DNA of 35,716 nt from Planctomycetia bacterium. GTDB lineage: Bacteria; Planctomycetota; Planctomycetia; Pirellulales; UBA1268. A program made the translations under genes and the position numbers. Each line of letters begins with the position of its first letter. Position 1 is the first letter of the stretch. Below the pieces are notes generated by a model that was given only the letters and a program-made list of their open reading frames with translations, had not been told where the DNA came from and searched no databases. Shown here piece by piece: positions 19,818 through 27,227 of this stretch. The stretch spans positions 1 through 35,716 of the forward strand of contig RFRL01000010.1 of assembly GCA_009924545.1 (NCBI GenBank), read 5' to 3'.

Positions 19818-20030
19818 TCACGCCCGCTGGAGGGCTTCGACCGAGTTCACGTGGATCAGGCTGCAGTGCACGACACGGTCGGCGTCGGGATAAGTCACGA
19901 CGACCTTCGACTTGGTGAGGGCCACGCACTCCGGGTGAAGCACCTCGTGCACCTCACCATTCGAGAGACGGATGACGAAGGGCTCGAACGGCTCGCGGCG
20001 GATGAAATCGCGGATGGTTTCCATCGTCAT
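19818..20030 (-). CDS. 70-aa conserved-type hypothetical protein
   Basis: A short protein from ATG 20030, beginning MTMETIRDFIRREPFEPFVI and continuing into a compact alpha+beta pattern (LSNGEVHEVLHPECVAL, then KVVVTYPDADRVVHCSL). To my knowledge near-identical small proteins recur in planctomycete genomes, without an assigned function. The balanced hydrophobic/charged composition differs clearly from shadow ORFs. An alternative ATG lies two codons in. There are no signal peptide or membrane segments, so it is probably cytoplasmic. It converges on the methyltransferase with a 22-bp gap and lies in the same direction as uvrC, about 200 bp downstream of it, so it may have its own promoter. Confidence 0.75.
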   Translation of the reverse strand: MTMETIRDFIRREPFEPFVIRLSNGEVHEVLHPECVALTKSKVVVTYPDADRVVHCSLIHVNSVEALQRA

Positions 20031-20108
20031 GGGGAGGCCTGCCTCGGGGTGTACGTCGGTTCATTCTCCGGGAGTCGACAGGGGCTGTCAACGAACCCGG
20101 CCTCAGTT

Positions 20109-20136
20109 GAGGAAGTGCAGCCGAGGAAGCGCAGCC
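20109..20136. repeat. Tandem 14-bp duplication in intergenic gap
   Basis: GAGGAAGTGCAGCC is followed directly by GAGGAAGCGCAGCC (one difference). It lies in the 208-bp gap between the 70-aa gene and the end of uvrC. No other signal was seen in the gap. Confidence 0.5.
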
Positions 20137-20238
20137 GGGGAGCCACACCGCGTCGTCAGGGGGCCGCCACGCTGCTGGTGGATGCCGGCCGTGCGCGATG
20201 TGCTGCGTGGTGTCAGAGGTGGCCCTTCCCCAGCACCG

Positions 20239-21618
20239 TCAGTCCTCGTCGCCGAGCGTGCGCCGGCGGCGGAGGAAGTGGTGGTAGTGCTGCGCGAAGC
20301 GGTGGGCTTCGTCGCGGACGTATTCCAGCAACCGCAGCGAGTAGGCATCGCGCGACAGCCGCAGCGGCTCCGACCGGCCCGGGAGGAACACCTCCTCCTC
20401 CCGCTTGGCGAGCGAAATCACGCACGGGGCCTCGATCCCCAGCGATTCCAGCGCGTCGAGGGCCGCGGAGAGCTGCCCCTTGCCGCCGTCGACGAGGAAC
20501 AGGTCGGGGAGCGCCGCCCCCTCGCGGACGAGGCGTGAAAAGCGCCGCGCCACGACTTCGTGGATGCTCTTGAAGTCGTCGATCCCGTCCACCGAGCGGA
20601 TCCGGTAGCGCTTGTAGCCCGGTTTGAAGGGGAGCCCGTCGATGAACTGCACGAGGCTTGCCACCGTCTCGTTGCCGTGGAGGTGGGCGATGTCGACCCC
20701 CTCGATGATCCGCGGTGGCGCCGGCAGGCCGAGCACCTTGGCCAGCCCGGCGAGCCCCTTCTTCGGATCGACGAGGAACACCTCGGGCTGCACGTGGTCC
20801 TCGAGGTCGCCGCGCTGGTCGAGCGTCTCGAGCAGCTTGATCTCGTCGCGGAGGCGCGCCGCGCGCTCGAACTCGAGTCGGCCCGAGGCCTCGAGCATCT
20901 CCTGTCGCATCTCCTCCAGGAGCCGGCCGCGCCCCCCTTCGAGGAACGTCTTGAGGCGGTTGATGTCGCGCCGGTAGTCCTCCTTCGAGATCCGCAGGTT
21001 GCAGGGGGCGGTGCACTGCCCGATCGAGGCCAGCAGGCAGGGGCGGAACCAGCGCCACTGCGGGTCGTCGGTGTCGATGTCGAGGGTGCAGGTGCGGAAC
21101 TTGAAGATCCGCTGGAGGACGACGATCGCCCCGCGGAGGCTCCCGGCGCTGGTGAAGGGGCCGTAGAGCTTGACTCCCTTCTGCCGCGGTGTCCGCGTGA
21201 ACTCCACGCGCGGATAGTCCTCGTGGGTCGTGATTTGCAGGTAGGGAAAGGTCTTGTCGTCCTTGAGGTCGGAATTGAACCGCGGCTGCACGTCCTTGAT
21301 GAGCCGGCTTTCCAGCAGCAGGGCATCGACCTCGCTGGCCGCCTCGAGGAAGTCGGCGTCGCGGATCTCACGCACCAGGTCGGCCGTCCGCCGGTCGATC
21401 TCCGCAGCTTTGAGGAAGTAGCTGCCCGCCCGGCTGCGCAGGTTCTTCGCCTTGCCGACGTAGATCACCCGGCCGACGGCATCCTTGAACAGGTACACCC
21501 CGGGGGTCTGCGGAAACGCACGGACCTTCGCGGCCGCCACCCCGAAGCCGATCTCCGGGTCGTCGGTGCCGGTGTCGGCCGGGGTGGTCTCGCGGTCATT
21601 CGGGACGGGCGCGGTCAT
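20239..21618 (-). CDS. uvrC: UvrABC excinuclease subunit C, short form without C-terminal HhH
   Basis: Makes the dual incisions in nucleotide excision repair. From ATG 21618 it has 459 residues; ATG 21627 is equally possible. Visible domains: GIY-YIG nuclease (GVYLFKDAVGRVIYVGKAKN, about 40-60), UVR/UvrB-binding motif (EFERAARLRDEIKLLE), and the RNase H-like endonuclease with IIEGVDIAHLHG, LPDLFLVDGGKGQL and YVRDEAHRFAQHYH. Typical UvrC is about 600 aa and ends in tandem helix-hairpin-helix DNA-binding motifs. Here the protein stops right after the endonuclease domain, at RRRRTLGDED, and the following 200 bp does not encode HhH sequence in any frame I checked. A naturally short lineage form is more likely than a frameshift. 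Confidence 0.92.
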   Translation of the reverse strand: MTAPVPNDRETTPADTGTDDPEIGFGVAAAKVRAFPQTPGVYLFKDAVGRVIYVGKAKNLRSRAGSYFLKAAEIDRRTADLVREIRDADFLEAASEVDALLLESRLIKDVQPRFNSDLKDDKTFPYLQITTHEDYPRVEFTRTPRQKGVKLYGPFTSAGSLRGAIVVLQRIFKFRTCTLDIDTDDPQWRWFRPCLLASIGQCTAPCNLRISKEDYRRDINRLKTFLEGGRGRLLEEMRQEMLEASGRLEFERAARLRDEIKLLETLDQRGDLEDHVQPEVFLVDPKKGLAGLAKVLGLPAPPRIIEGVDIAHLHGNETVASLVQFIDGLPFKPGYKRYRIRSVDGIDDFKSIHEVVARRFSRLVREGAALPDLFLVDGGKGQLSAALDALESLGIEAPCVISLAKREEEVFLPGRSEPLRLSRDAYSLRLLEYVRDEAHRFAQHYHHFLRRRRTLGDED

Positions 21619-21858
21619 GCGGCCCATCCTACCCCCGGGGCCTGCGGCACCCGGCGGGTCGCGGGCCGGCAACGCGGCTCGCGCGACGGCGGGTGGCGGC
21701 GGCAGGGAAGTTCCCGCGTGGCGTCCGGTGTCGGTCGAGGCGGAAGCGCGACCACACGCCCGGGGTGCTACATTGAGTGGCTTGGTGTGCCATGCGGGCC
21801 CAAGCGGCCTGCAGGGTGGTCTCCCCCAGGTTTCCCATCAGGCGATCGAGGCATCGTC

Positions 21859-23964
21859 ATGGAACATCCCCACGATCCCGACAAGGCCACGCCGGAATCG
21901 GGAGCGACCCGCGCCGAGGACACCCCCCGGCCGGAAGTGGCGGCGCAGGTCGGCCCCGGCACACGCGCCAGCGAGGCGACGACCCCGATCGGTCGCGGCG
22001 GGGACACCACTCGGGCCGACCCGGAGCCGGTTCCGCCGCCTGTGACCGCGCCCGCCGCCGACGCGACGCAGGCCTGTGGTCCCGGTGGAGCCACGCTGCC
22101 GATCACGCCCGGCGCGGCCCCGCCGCTCCCCGTGCCCGAAGCCGACGTCACCGTGCCCGTTCCGGCCGCTCCGGTCACCGTGCCGATCCCGCGCCAGTCG
22201 AGCGCCGACACGATTCCTGTCGGGCGCGGTGCCGCGCAGCCACCCGTCGGTGGCGAGCCGGTGCTGCCGTCACCACCCCCGCCGCGCCGGCCGAACCCCA
22301 CCTATCCCTACCAGGAGCACGACGAGGTCCTTCCCGGGTACCGGCTGTTGAATCGGCTGGGCAAGGGGGGCTTCGGGGAGGTGTGGAAAGCCCGGGGCCC
22401 CGGGGGCACGGAGGTGGCGATCAAGGTGCTGGCCGACCTCGATTCCTCCACCGGCCTGAAGGAGTACCGGTCGCTGCAGCGGATCAAGCTCATCCGTCAT
22501 CCGCACATCGTGCCGCTGCACGGCGTGTGGCTGAAGAACCGGGACGGCCACGTGCTCTCCACCGACGAGGCGGACGTCTTCGAACACAACCTCACCAAAG
22601 CGCCGACCGCTTCGCTGTCGAGCACGGGGGCATCGCTGGAACTGGTCATGGCGATGGGGCTCGGCGACGGGACCCTCGATTCGCGCCTCAAGGAGGCCGG
22701 CGGCGAGGGGCTACCGACGAAGGTCGTCCTCGAGTGGATGATGCAGGCCGCCCGGGCGATCGACTACCTCAACGATCCACGGAAGCGGCCGGGTTCCGAC
22801 GCCCAGCCGATCCAGCACTGCGACATCAAGCCGCAGAACATCCTCCTCGTGGCGTCCACCGTCCAGTTGTGCGATCTGGGGCTGGCCCGGATCCAGGACT
22901 CGCACACGCGCGAGGTGTATGCCAGCAGGCCGTGGGCCGCGCCGGAGATGCTGTACGGCGACACGGCGGCGACGAGCGACCAGTACTCCCTGGCGGTCGT
23001 CTACGTCCAGCTGCGCACCGGCCGGCTGCCGTACCCCTATGGTCCGGACGGCCATCCCCTTGTGCGGCAGATCGACCACGCGAAGCGCACCGGGGAATAC
23101 GACCTCTCCGCGGTGACGCCGGCCGAGGCGAAGGTCCTGCGGATGGCCCTCCATCACGAGCCCGCCAAGCGCTACCAGAGCTGCGACGAGTTCGTGAAGT
23201 CCCTGATGCAGGCGACGCGCACCAAGAAGGAAGGCGCGCGGCAGACCTCGGCGAGTCAACCTGGCACCCGCAGGGAATCCGGGTCGACTGTCCCCACCAC
23301 CGTGGAACCGGGGGCGAGGCCGGCGGCGTTCACGCCGGCTGCGATGCGCGTGCAGTCGCCGTGGGCCCTGGCCGGCATTGGCGGCGGGTTGGCCGCGCTG
23401 GGGGCGGCGTTCGGACTGTTCCCCGGCACGCCGCCCGTCCCCGCGGTCGACGCGCCGAAGCCGGCGCCGGCCACGGTTCAGGAGGCGGGGGGTGCGGGCG
23501 CCCGCGAAGACGTGATGCAGACGGGTGTGCGGCTCGTCGAGCGCTTCACCCTCGCCGAGGGGGCCCGGAACCTCTCCGTGACCATCGAGTCGCTGAAGGC
23601 ACTGGAGCGCTGGTTCACGACCCACCCCGATCTCCAGATCCCCAACGACAAGACCGGTGAGAAGGTCACCTTCGGCGAAGCGAAGAACTCGCTCGCCTGG
23701 TACATCGGCTGCGATCCGGGGGCGGACAAGGCGGCGAAGGAGTTCGCGCGTTTCCTCGCCGAAGAGTCTGTGCGCGTGGCCTTGCCTGACGCCAAGGCCA
23801 ACGCCCTCGACACGCTCGCGGTCGTGGCCGCCCGCTCTGGCGACTGGGAGACGGCGATCCGATCGGTCGAGGACGCGATCAAGGTTTCACCCAATCCCGC
23901 CTACCGGAAGCGCCTGGAGCACTTCCGCCGTCACCAGACGTGGGACGATCCGTGGTCGGAGTGA
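21859..23964 (+). CDS. Membrane-anchored Ser/Thr protein kinase (Pkn2/STPK family)
   Basis: A 701-aa protein from ATG 21859; the long upstream extension in the track is uvrC antisense. Residues 1-150 are Pro/Ala/Thr-rich and probably disordered. The kinase domain (about 155-445) has the glycine loop LGKGGFGEVW, VAIK (K189), a catalytic loop HCDIKPQN (D322) with Cys where RD kinases have Arg, DLG (D339) in place of DFG, and an activation segment ending AAPEM. After a basic linker there is one transmembrane segment (about 500-520, WALAGIGGGLAALGAAFGLF) and a C-terminal extracytoplasmic region with a TPR-like end. Its targets are unknown. It is divergent from uvrC (240 bp, no clear promoter beyond TACATT at 21769). 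Its 3' end overlaps the convergent sulfatase by 78 bp. Confidence 0.9.
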   Translation: MEHPHDPDKATPESGATRAEDTPRPEVAAQVGPGTRASEATTPIGRGGDTTRADPEPVPPPVTAPAADATQACGPGGATLPITPGAAPPLPVPEADVTVPVPAAPVTVPIPRQSSADTIPVGRGAAQPPVGGEPVLPSPPPPRRPNPTYPYQEHDEVLPGYRLLNRLGKGGFGEVWKARGPGGTEVAIKVLADLDSSTGLKEYRSLQRIKLIRHPHIVPLHGVWLKNRDGHVLSTDEADVFEHNLTKAPTASLSSTGASLELVMAMGLGDGTLDSRLKEAGGEGLPTKVVLEWMMQAARAIDYLNDPRKRPGSDAQPIQHCDIKPQNILLVASTVQLCDLGLARIQDSHTREVYASRPWAAPEMLYGDTAATSDQYSLAVVYVQLRTGRLPYPYGPDGHPLVRQIDHAKRTGEYDLSAVTPAEAKVLRMALHHEPAKRYQSCDEFVKSLMQATRTKKEGARQTSASQPGTRRESGSTVPTTVEPGARPAAFTPAAMRVQSPWALAGIGGGLAALGAAFGLFPGTPPVPAVDAPKPAPATVQEAGGAGAREDVMQTGVRLVERFTLAEGARNLSVTIESLKALERWFTTHPDLQIPNDKTGEKVTFGEAKNSLAWYIGCDPGADKAAKEFARFLAEESVRVALPDAKANALDTLAVVAARSGDWETAIRSVEDAIKVSPNPAYRKRLEHFRRHQTWDDPWSE

Positions 23965-25479
23965 GGACTGGTCACCCGGTCGGGGCGCGCCGCGTCCACC
24001 GCCACGCTGCTGACCACCTTGCTGCTGACCACCCCGCTGGGGGCCCATCCCCGGCCGACCACCGCGCGGTTGTCCACCGCGCTGCTGTCCGCCTTGCTGC
24101 TGGCCGCCACGGGGGCGCGAGGCGGCAGGATCGTACGCCGGGTTCGGATCGGTGGGAAGGAAGGCTCCCGTGCGCTGCTGCCACTGGTGAAGGGCGGCGG
24201 TCAGCGCCGCCGCGTCGCGGGGCCGTTCCGCCGCGAGGTCGCGGCTCTCCGAAGGATCGGCGGCGAGGTCGTAGAGCTCGCGGCGTCCCCCGTCCTCGAA
24301 GAACTCGAGGAGCTTCAGGTTGCCGTCGCGGATGGCGCTGGCCGGTGGTGCGCCACCGATGTAGCAGGGGAAGTGCCAGAATAACGGGCGCGGCGGGAGC
24401 GTGCCGCCGGTCAGCAGGGGCACCAGGCTCTGGCCGTCGAGTGTGTGGCCCGCTGGGGCGGCGGCCCCGGCCAGGGCGAGCACGGTCGGATAGATGTCGA
24501 TGCTCGAAACTGGATCGTCGCAGCGCCGGCCACTGCGGATCCCCGGTCCGGCGATCACCAGGGGCACGCGGATGCCGCCCTCGTAGAGTTGCCCCTTGGC
24601 GCCGCGGAGCGGCGCCACGTACTCGCGGGTGCCGCCGTTGTCGGAGGTGAAGATCACCACCGTCCGGTCGGCGAGTCCAAGCCGCTCGATCGCGTCGAGG
24701 ACGCGGCCGATGGCGGCGTCGACATCCTCCACGGTGGCGGCGAGGGCCGGGTCGGCCCCCGTTTCGCCGGCCGGTGGCCGGCGGTCGCGCCATCGGGCCA
24801 GGGTTTCGGGCCGGGGGGCGAGTGGGGCATGCACCGCGTGATCGGCGAAGTAGACGAAGAACGGCCGGCTGCGGTTCTGCTCCATGAAGCCGATCGCCTC
24901 GTCGGCGAGGCGATCGGAAAGGAACCGGCCGGTGTCGTCGAGATAGGCGTCTTTCGCGAAGCCGATCGACTCCGGGAAGGTCACATGGCTGAAGCCCTGC
25001 CCTTCGGGCGTGGTGGGGCCACGGCGACCCCTCCCCAGATTCCACATTCCGAGGAAGGCACTGGCGTAGCCGCGGCCGGCGAGGGCTTCGGGCAGGGTCA
25101 CCACCCCGGTCGGCATGTCGGCGAGGCTATCGGCCGCCATCAGCTTGTGCCAGGGGGAACCACGCGGTTGGCGCGGATCGACGACCGTGTACACGCCGTG
25201 CCGCGGCGTCCACTGCCCCGACAGCAGGCAGGCGCGCGTGGGCGCACAGTTGGGGGCGCTGGCGTAGGCCTGGGTGAACACGACGCCGCGGGCGGCGAGC
25301 CGGTCGAGCTGCGGCGAGGCGACGAAGCGGTTGCCCATGAAGCCCACGTCCCGCCACCCCATGTCGTCCATGAGGAACAGCACCACGTTCGGCGGGCGCG
25401 TGTCGACGGCGCCGACAGCGCTCGTCGCCAGGAGGCACGCCACGAGGGCGGCGACCGGGATGTTCGGCCACCTGGTCAT
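23887..25479 (-). CDS. Secreted sulfatase (formylglycine-dependent) with Gly/Gln/Arg-rich tail
   Basis: A 530-aa protein from ATG 25479, overlapping the YHYH-PEBP stop by ATGA. It has a signal peptide (1-24), then the S1-sulfatase core: PNVVLFLMDDMGWRDVGF (metal-binding Asp pair), the formylglycine motif CAPTR (C78), HGVY, FVYFADHAVHAPL, FTSDNGG, GAKGQLYEGGIRVP and a C-terminal LKLLEFFEDGGRRELYDL. It should hydrolyse a sulfate ester, probably on a polysaccharide, after maturation of Cys78; no FGE gene is in the window. From about residue 458 the sequence becomes a RGGQQQGGQQRGG-type repeat, and the last 25 residues are read from the strand opposite the kinase gene. It is the last gene of the ECF-headed operon and is paralogous to the sulfatase at 27.2-28.8 kb. 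Confidence 0.92.
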   Translation of the reverse strand: MTRWPNIPVAALVACLLATSAVGAVDTRPPNVVLFLMDDMGWRDVGFMGNRFVASPQLDRLAARGVVFTQAYASAPNCAPTRACLLSGQWTPRHGVYTVVDPRQPRGSPWHKLMAADSLADMPTGVVTLPEALAGRGYASAFLGMWNLGRGRRGPTTPEGQGFSHVTFPESIGFAKDAYLDDTGRFLSDRLADEAIGFMEQNRSRPFFVYFADHAVHAPLAPRPETLARWRDRRPPAGETGADPALAATVEDVDAAIGRVLDAIERLGLADRTVVIFTSDNGGTREYVAPLRGAKGQLYEGGIRVPLVIAGPGIRSGRRCDDPVSSIDIYPTVLALAGAAAPAGHTLDGQSLVPLLTGGTLPPRPLFWHFPCYIGGAPPASAIRDGNLKLLEFFEDGGRRELYDLAADPSESRDLAAERPRDAAALTAALHQWQQRTGAFLPTDPNPAYDPAASRPRGGQQQGGQQRGGQPRGGRPGMGPQRGGQQQGGQQRGGGRGAPRPGDQSSLRPRIVPRLVTAEVLQALPVGGIG

Positions 25480-27227
25480 CGTTGGCTCCCGCGCTGTGCC
25501 ACCACGTCGAGGGTGCCGGAGGCGAGGGTGATCCCGTCGATCGCCCGCAGCAATTCGTCCCGGCTGCCGCCGCCGGGGAGGCGGGGGATTTCCCGCAGGG
25601 CATACACGGTGAGGTGGTAGGTCTTGGGGCCGGGGCCCTGGGAGCAGGGGGGATCGTAGGCCGCCTGCTTGCGGTCGTTGTGGCCGAGGCTGCCGATGTC
25701 CCGCGCGTTCCGCGGCAGTTCGTGGACCGTGGCGGGGATCCCGTGCACCACCCAGTACGACTTCACCCGGTCGGGCGCCTCATGCCACAGCGTCACGGCA
25801 TAGCACCGCGTGCCGGCGGGGCCGGCCGTCCAGCGCACCGGGGGTGAGACCTTGTCGCCGTCGCAGGTGAACTCGACCGGGAGGCGGCCGTCGGCTCCCA
25901 CCGCGGGGCTGGTCACGGTCAGGCTGGCGCCGGCGGCCTCGGGCGGGGCCGGTCGTCCCGTGCCGGTGGCGGCCGAGTCGCGCCCCTGCGGACGCCCCTG
26001 GTCGCGCGGGGGCGGTGGCCGGTCGGGCGGGGCGCTGCCCCGGCCCGCACCAGCGCCCTGGGCGGCCCCGTTGCGGGGTGGCGGCGGACCATCCCCCGGG
26101 CCGCGGCCGGGACCACGTCCGCGCTGGTCACGCGGCGGGCGCTGCCCATCACGCGGCGGTCCCTGCCCCGGGCCGCGCCCCCGCGGCCTGGCCTCCTCGG
26201 TGGTGGTGCGGCCCTGCGGGTCGGTGGAGCGGAAGCTCACGCCACCATCGGGAGCGAGCGTGTACTCGACAGTGCCCTTCCTGCCGTTGACCTCGTAGGT
26301 GAGTCGTCGGGCGGTGGGGGAGGTGAACTCGAAGCCCACGATCTTCGCCCCTGGCAGCGGCGGCAGGGCCTCGCGCACCCCCTGGGCCCGGGGCTGGGGA
26401 TCGACCTGACCGTCGCGCTCGGTGACCTCCCCGTGGAAGGCGCCGATGAGGTACGGATACTTCATGGCCGCGTGGTAGTGGTAGCCGATGACCGGGTCGT
26501 CGTGGCCATGGCACGCGTCGAGCGGACGCACCGGGGAACCGTCCGGTTCCGTGAGGCCGTACACCGGATACCCGTCGAGTGCCCAGGCGACCGGCTTCCC
26601 CTTGCCGACCACCTGCTCCAGGTGGAGCGGGGCGACGTGGTAGTGGTAGTCGTCGGCCCGCCCACAGTGACCGCCGTACTCGTCGAGCTCGCCGATGGCC
26701 AAGGCATCGTCGCCGCGGTTGTTGAGCGGATTGAAGATCGGGATCCCGTTGACGGCCACGGCGATCGCCCCGCGGAGGAACCTGTCGCGCGTCGAAGCCG
26801 GGCTCGCCGCCGGAACCGGATGGAGCGGGATCCGCCAGGCATTGTCGCCGGTGTAGGGCTGCGGCAGCGGCACCTGCTGCTGCCAGGAGCGGATCCCGAC
26901 CATCAGCGGATGGTCGGGGATGCCGTTGCCCTCCACGAAGAAGAAGCGCTCGTCACTGCGCGTGGTGATGGCGCGGCGGTCGACGAACGGCGCGAACGCG
27001 GCGGCGATGGCGGAGTCGGCCGCCTCCCGCCGCGCCGATACCAACCGGATGGTCGGCCCCGCGTCGGTCGTGGTCGCAGCAGCGGCCCGGGCAGCACGCC
27101 GGGCGGCGAAGGGATCGGGCCGGTCGGTTTCCCCGTGGCCCCCGGGATGGGCAGGCGCGCGGCCCGTGGCGAGGGTCATCGCCCCGAGGACGATGGCACC
27201 GATCGCGAACCGAATTTTTTGCATCAT
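25476..27227 (-). CDS. Exported YHYH-domain / PEBP (YbhB-YbcL) fusion protein
   Basis: A 583-aa protein from ATG 27227, with ATGA overlaps at both ends. It has a signal peptide (to about 26). Residues about 60-330 form the YHYH domain, with the name-giving motif twice (YHYH at 194-197 and 249-252) plus HCGRADD, DACHGHDDP and GAFHGEVTE; the many His/Asp residues suggest a metal or ligand site. A Pro/Arg/Gly-rich linker (about 345-430) leads to a PEBP domain (about 434-580) with PVEFTCDGDKVSPPVRW, SYWVVHGIP and YDPPCSQGPG...YHLTVYAL, resembling YbhB/YbcL. The usual DPDAP motif is altered to HEAPDR, so ligand binding may differ. It is flanked by two sulfatases of the same operon. The function of either domain is not known. 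Confidence 0.85.
   Translation of the reverse strand: MMQKIRFAIGAIVLGAMTLATGRAPAHPGGHGETDRPDPFAARRAARAAAATTTDAGPTIRLVSARREAADSAIAAAFAPFVDRRAITTRSDERFFFVEGNGIPDHPLMVGIRSWQQQVPLPQPYTGDNAWRIPLHPVPAASPASTRDRFLRGAIAVAVNGIPIFNPLNNRGDDALAIGELDEYGGHCGRADDYHYHVAPLHLEQVVGKGKPVAWALDGYPVYGLTEPDGSPVRPLDACHGHDDPVIGYHYHAAMKYPYLIGAFHGEVTERDGQVDPQPRAQGVREALPPLPGAKIVGFEFTSPTARRLTYEVNGRKGTVEYTLAPDGGVSFRSTDPQGRTTTEEARPRGRGPGQGPPRDGQRPPRDQRGRGPGRGPGDGPPPPRNGAAQGAGAGRGSAPPDRPPPPRDQGRPQGRDSAATGTGRPAPPEAAGASLTVTSPAVGADGRLPVEFTCDGDKVSPPVRWTAGPAGTRCYAVTLWHEAPDRVKSYWVVHGIPATVHELPRNARDIGSLGHNDRKQAAYDPPCSQGPGPKTYHLTVYALREIPRLPGGGSRDELLRAIDGITLASGTLDVVAQRGSQR

Noticed and set aside
20560-21858. N-terminal 433 residues of the 1134-aa + strand ORF
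   Set aside because: They are antisense to uvrC; the kinase starts at ATG 21859.
23990-24115. Repeated CTGCTG-type units as a DNA repeat array or CRISPR-like element
   Set aside because: The repeats are irregular and in frame with the Gly/Gln/Arg tail of the sulfatase, so they are coding low complexity.
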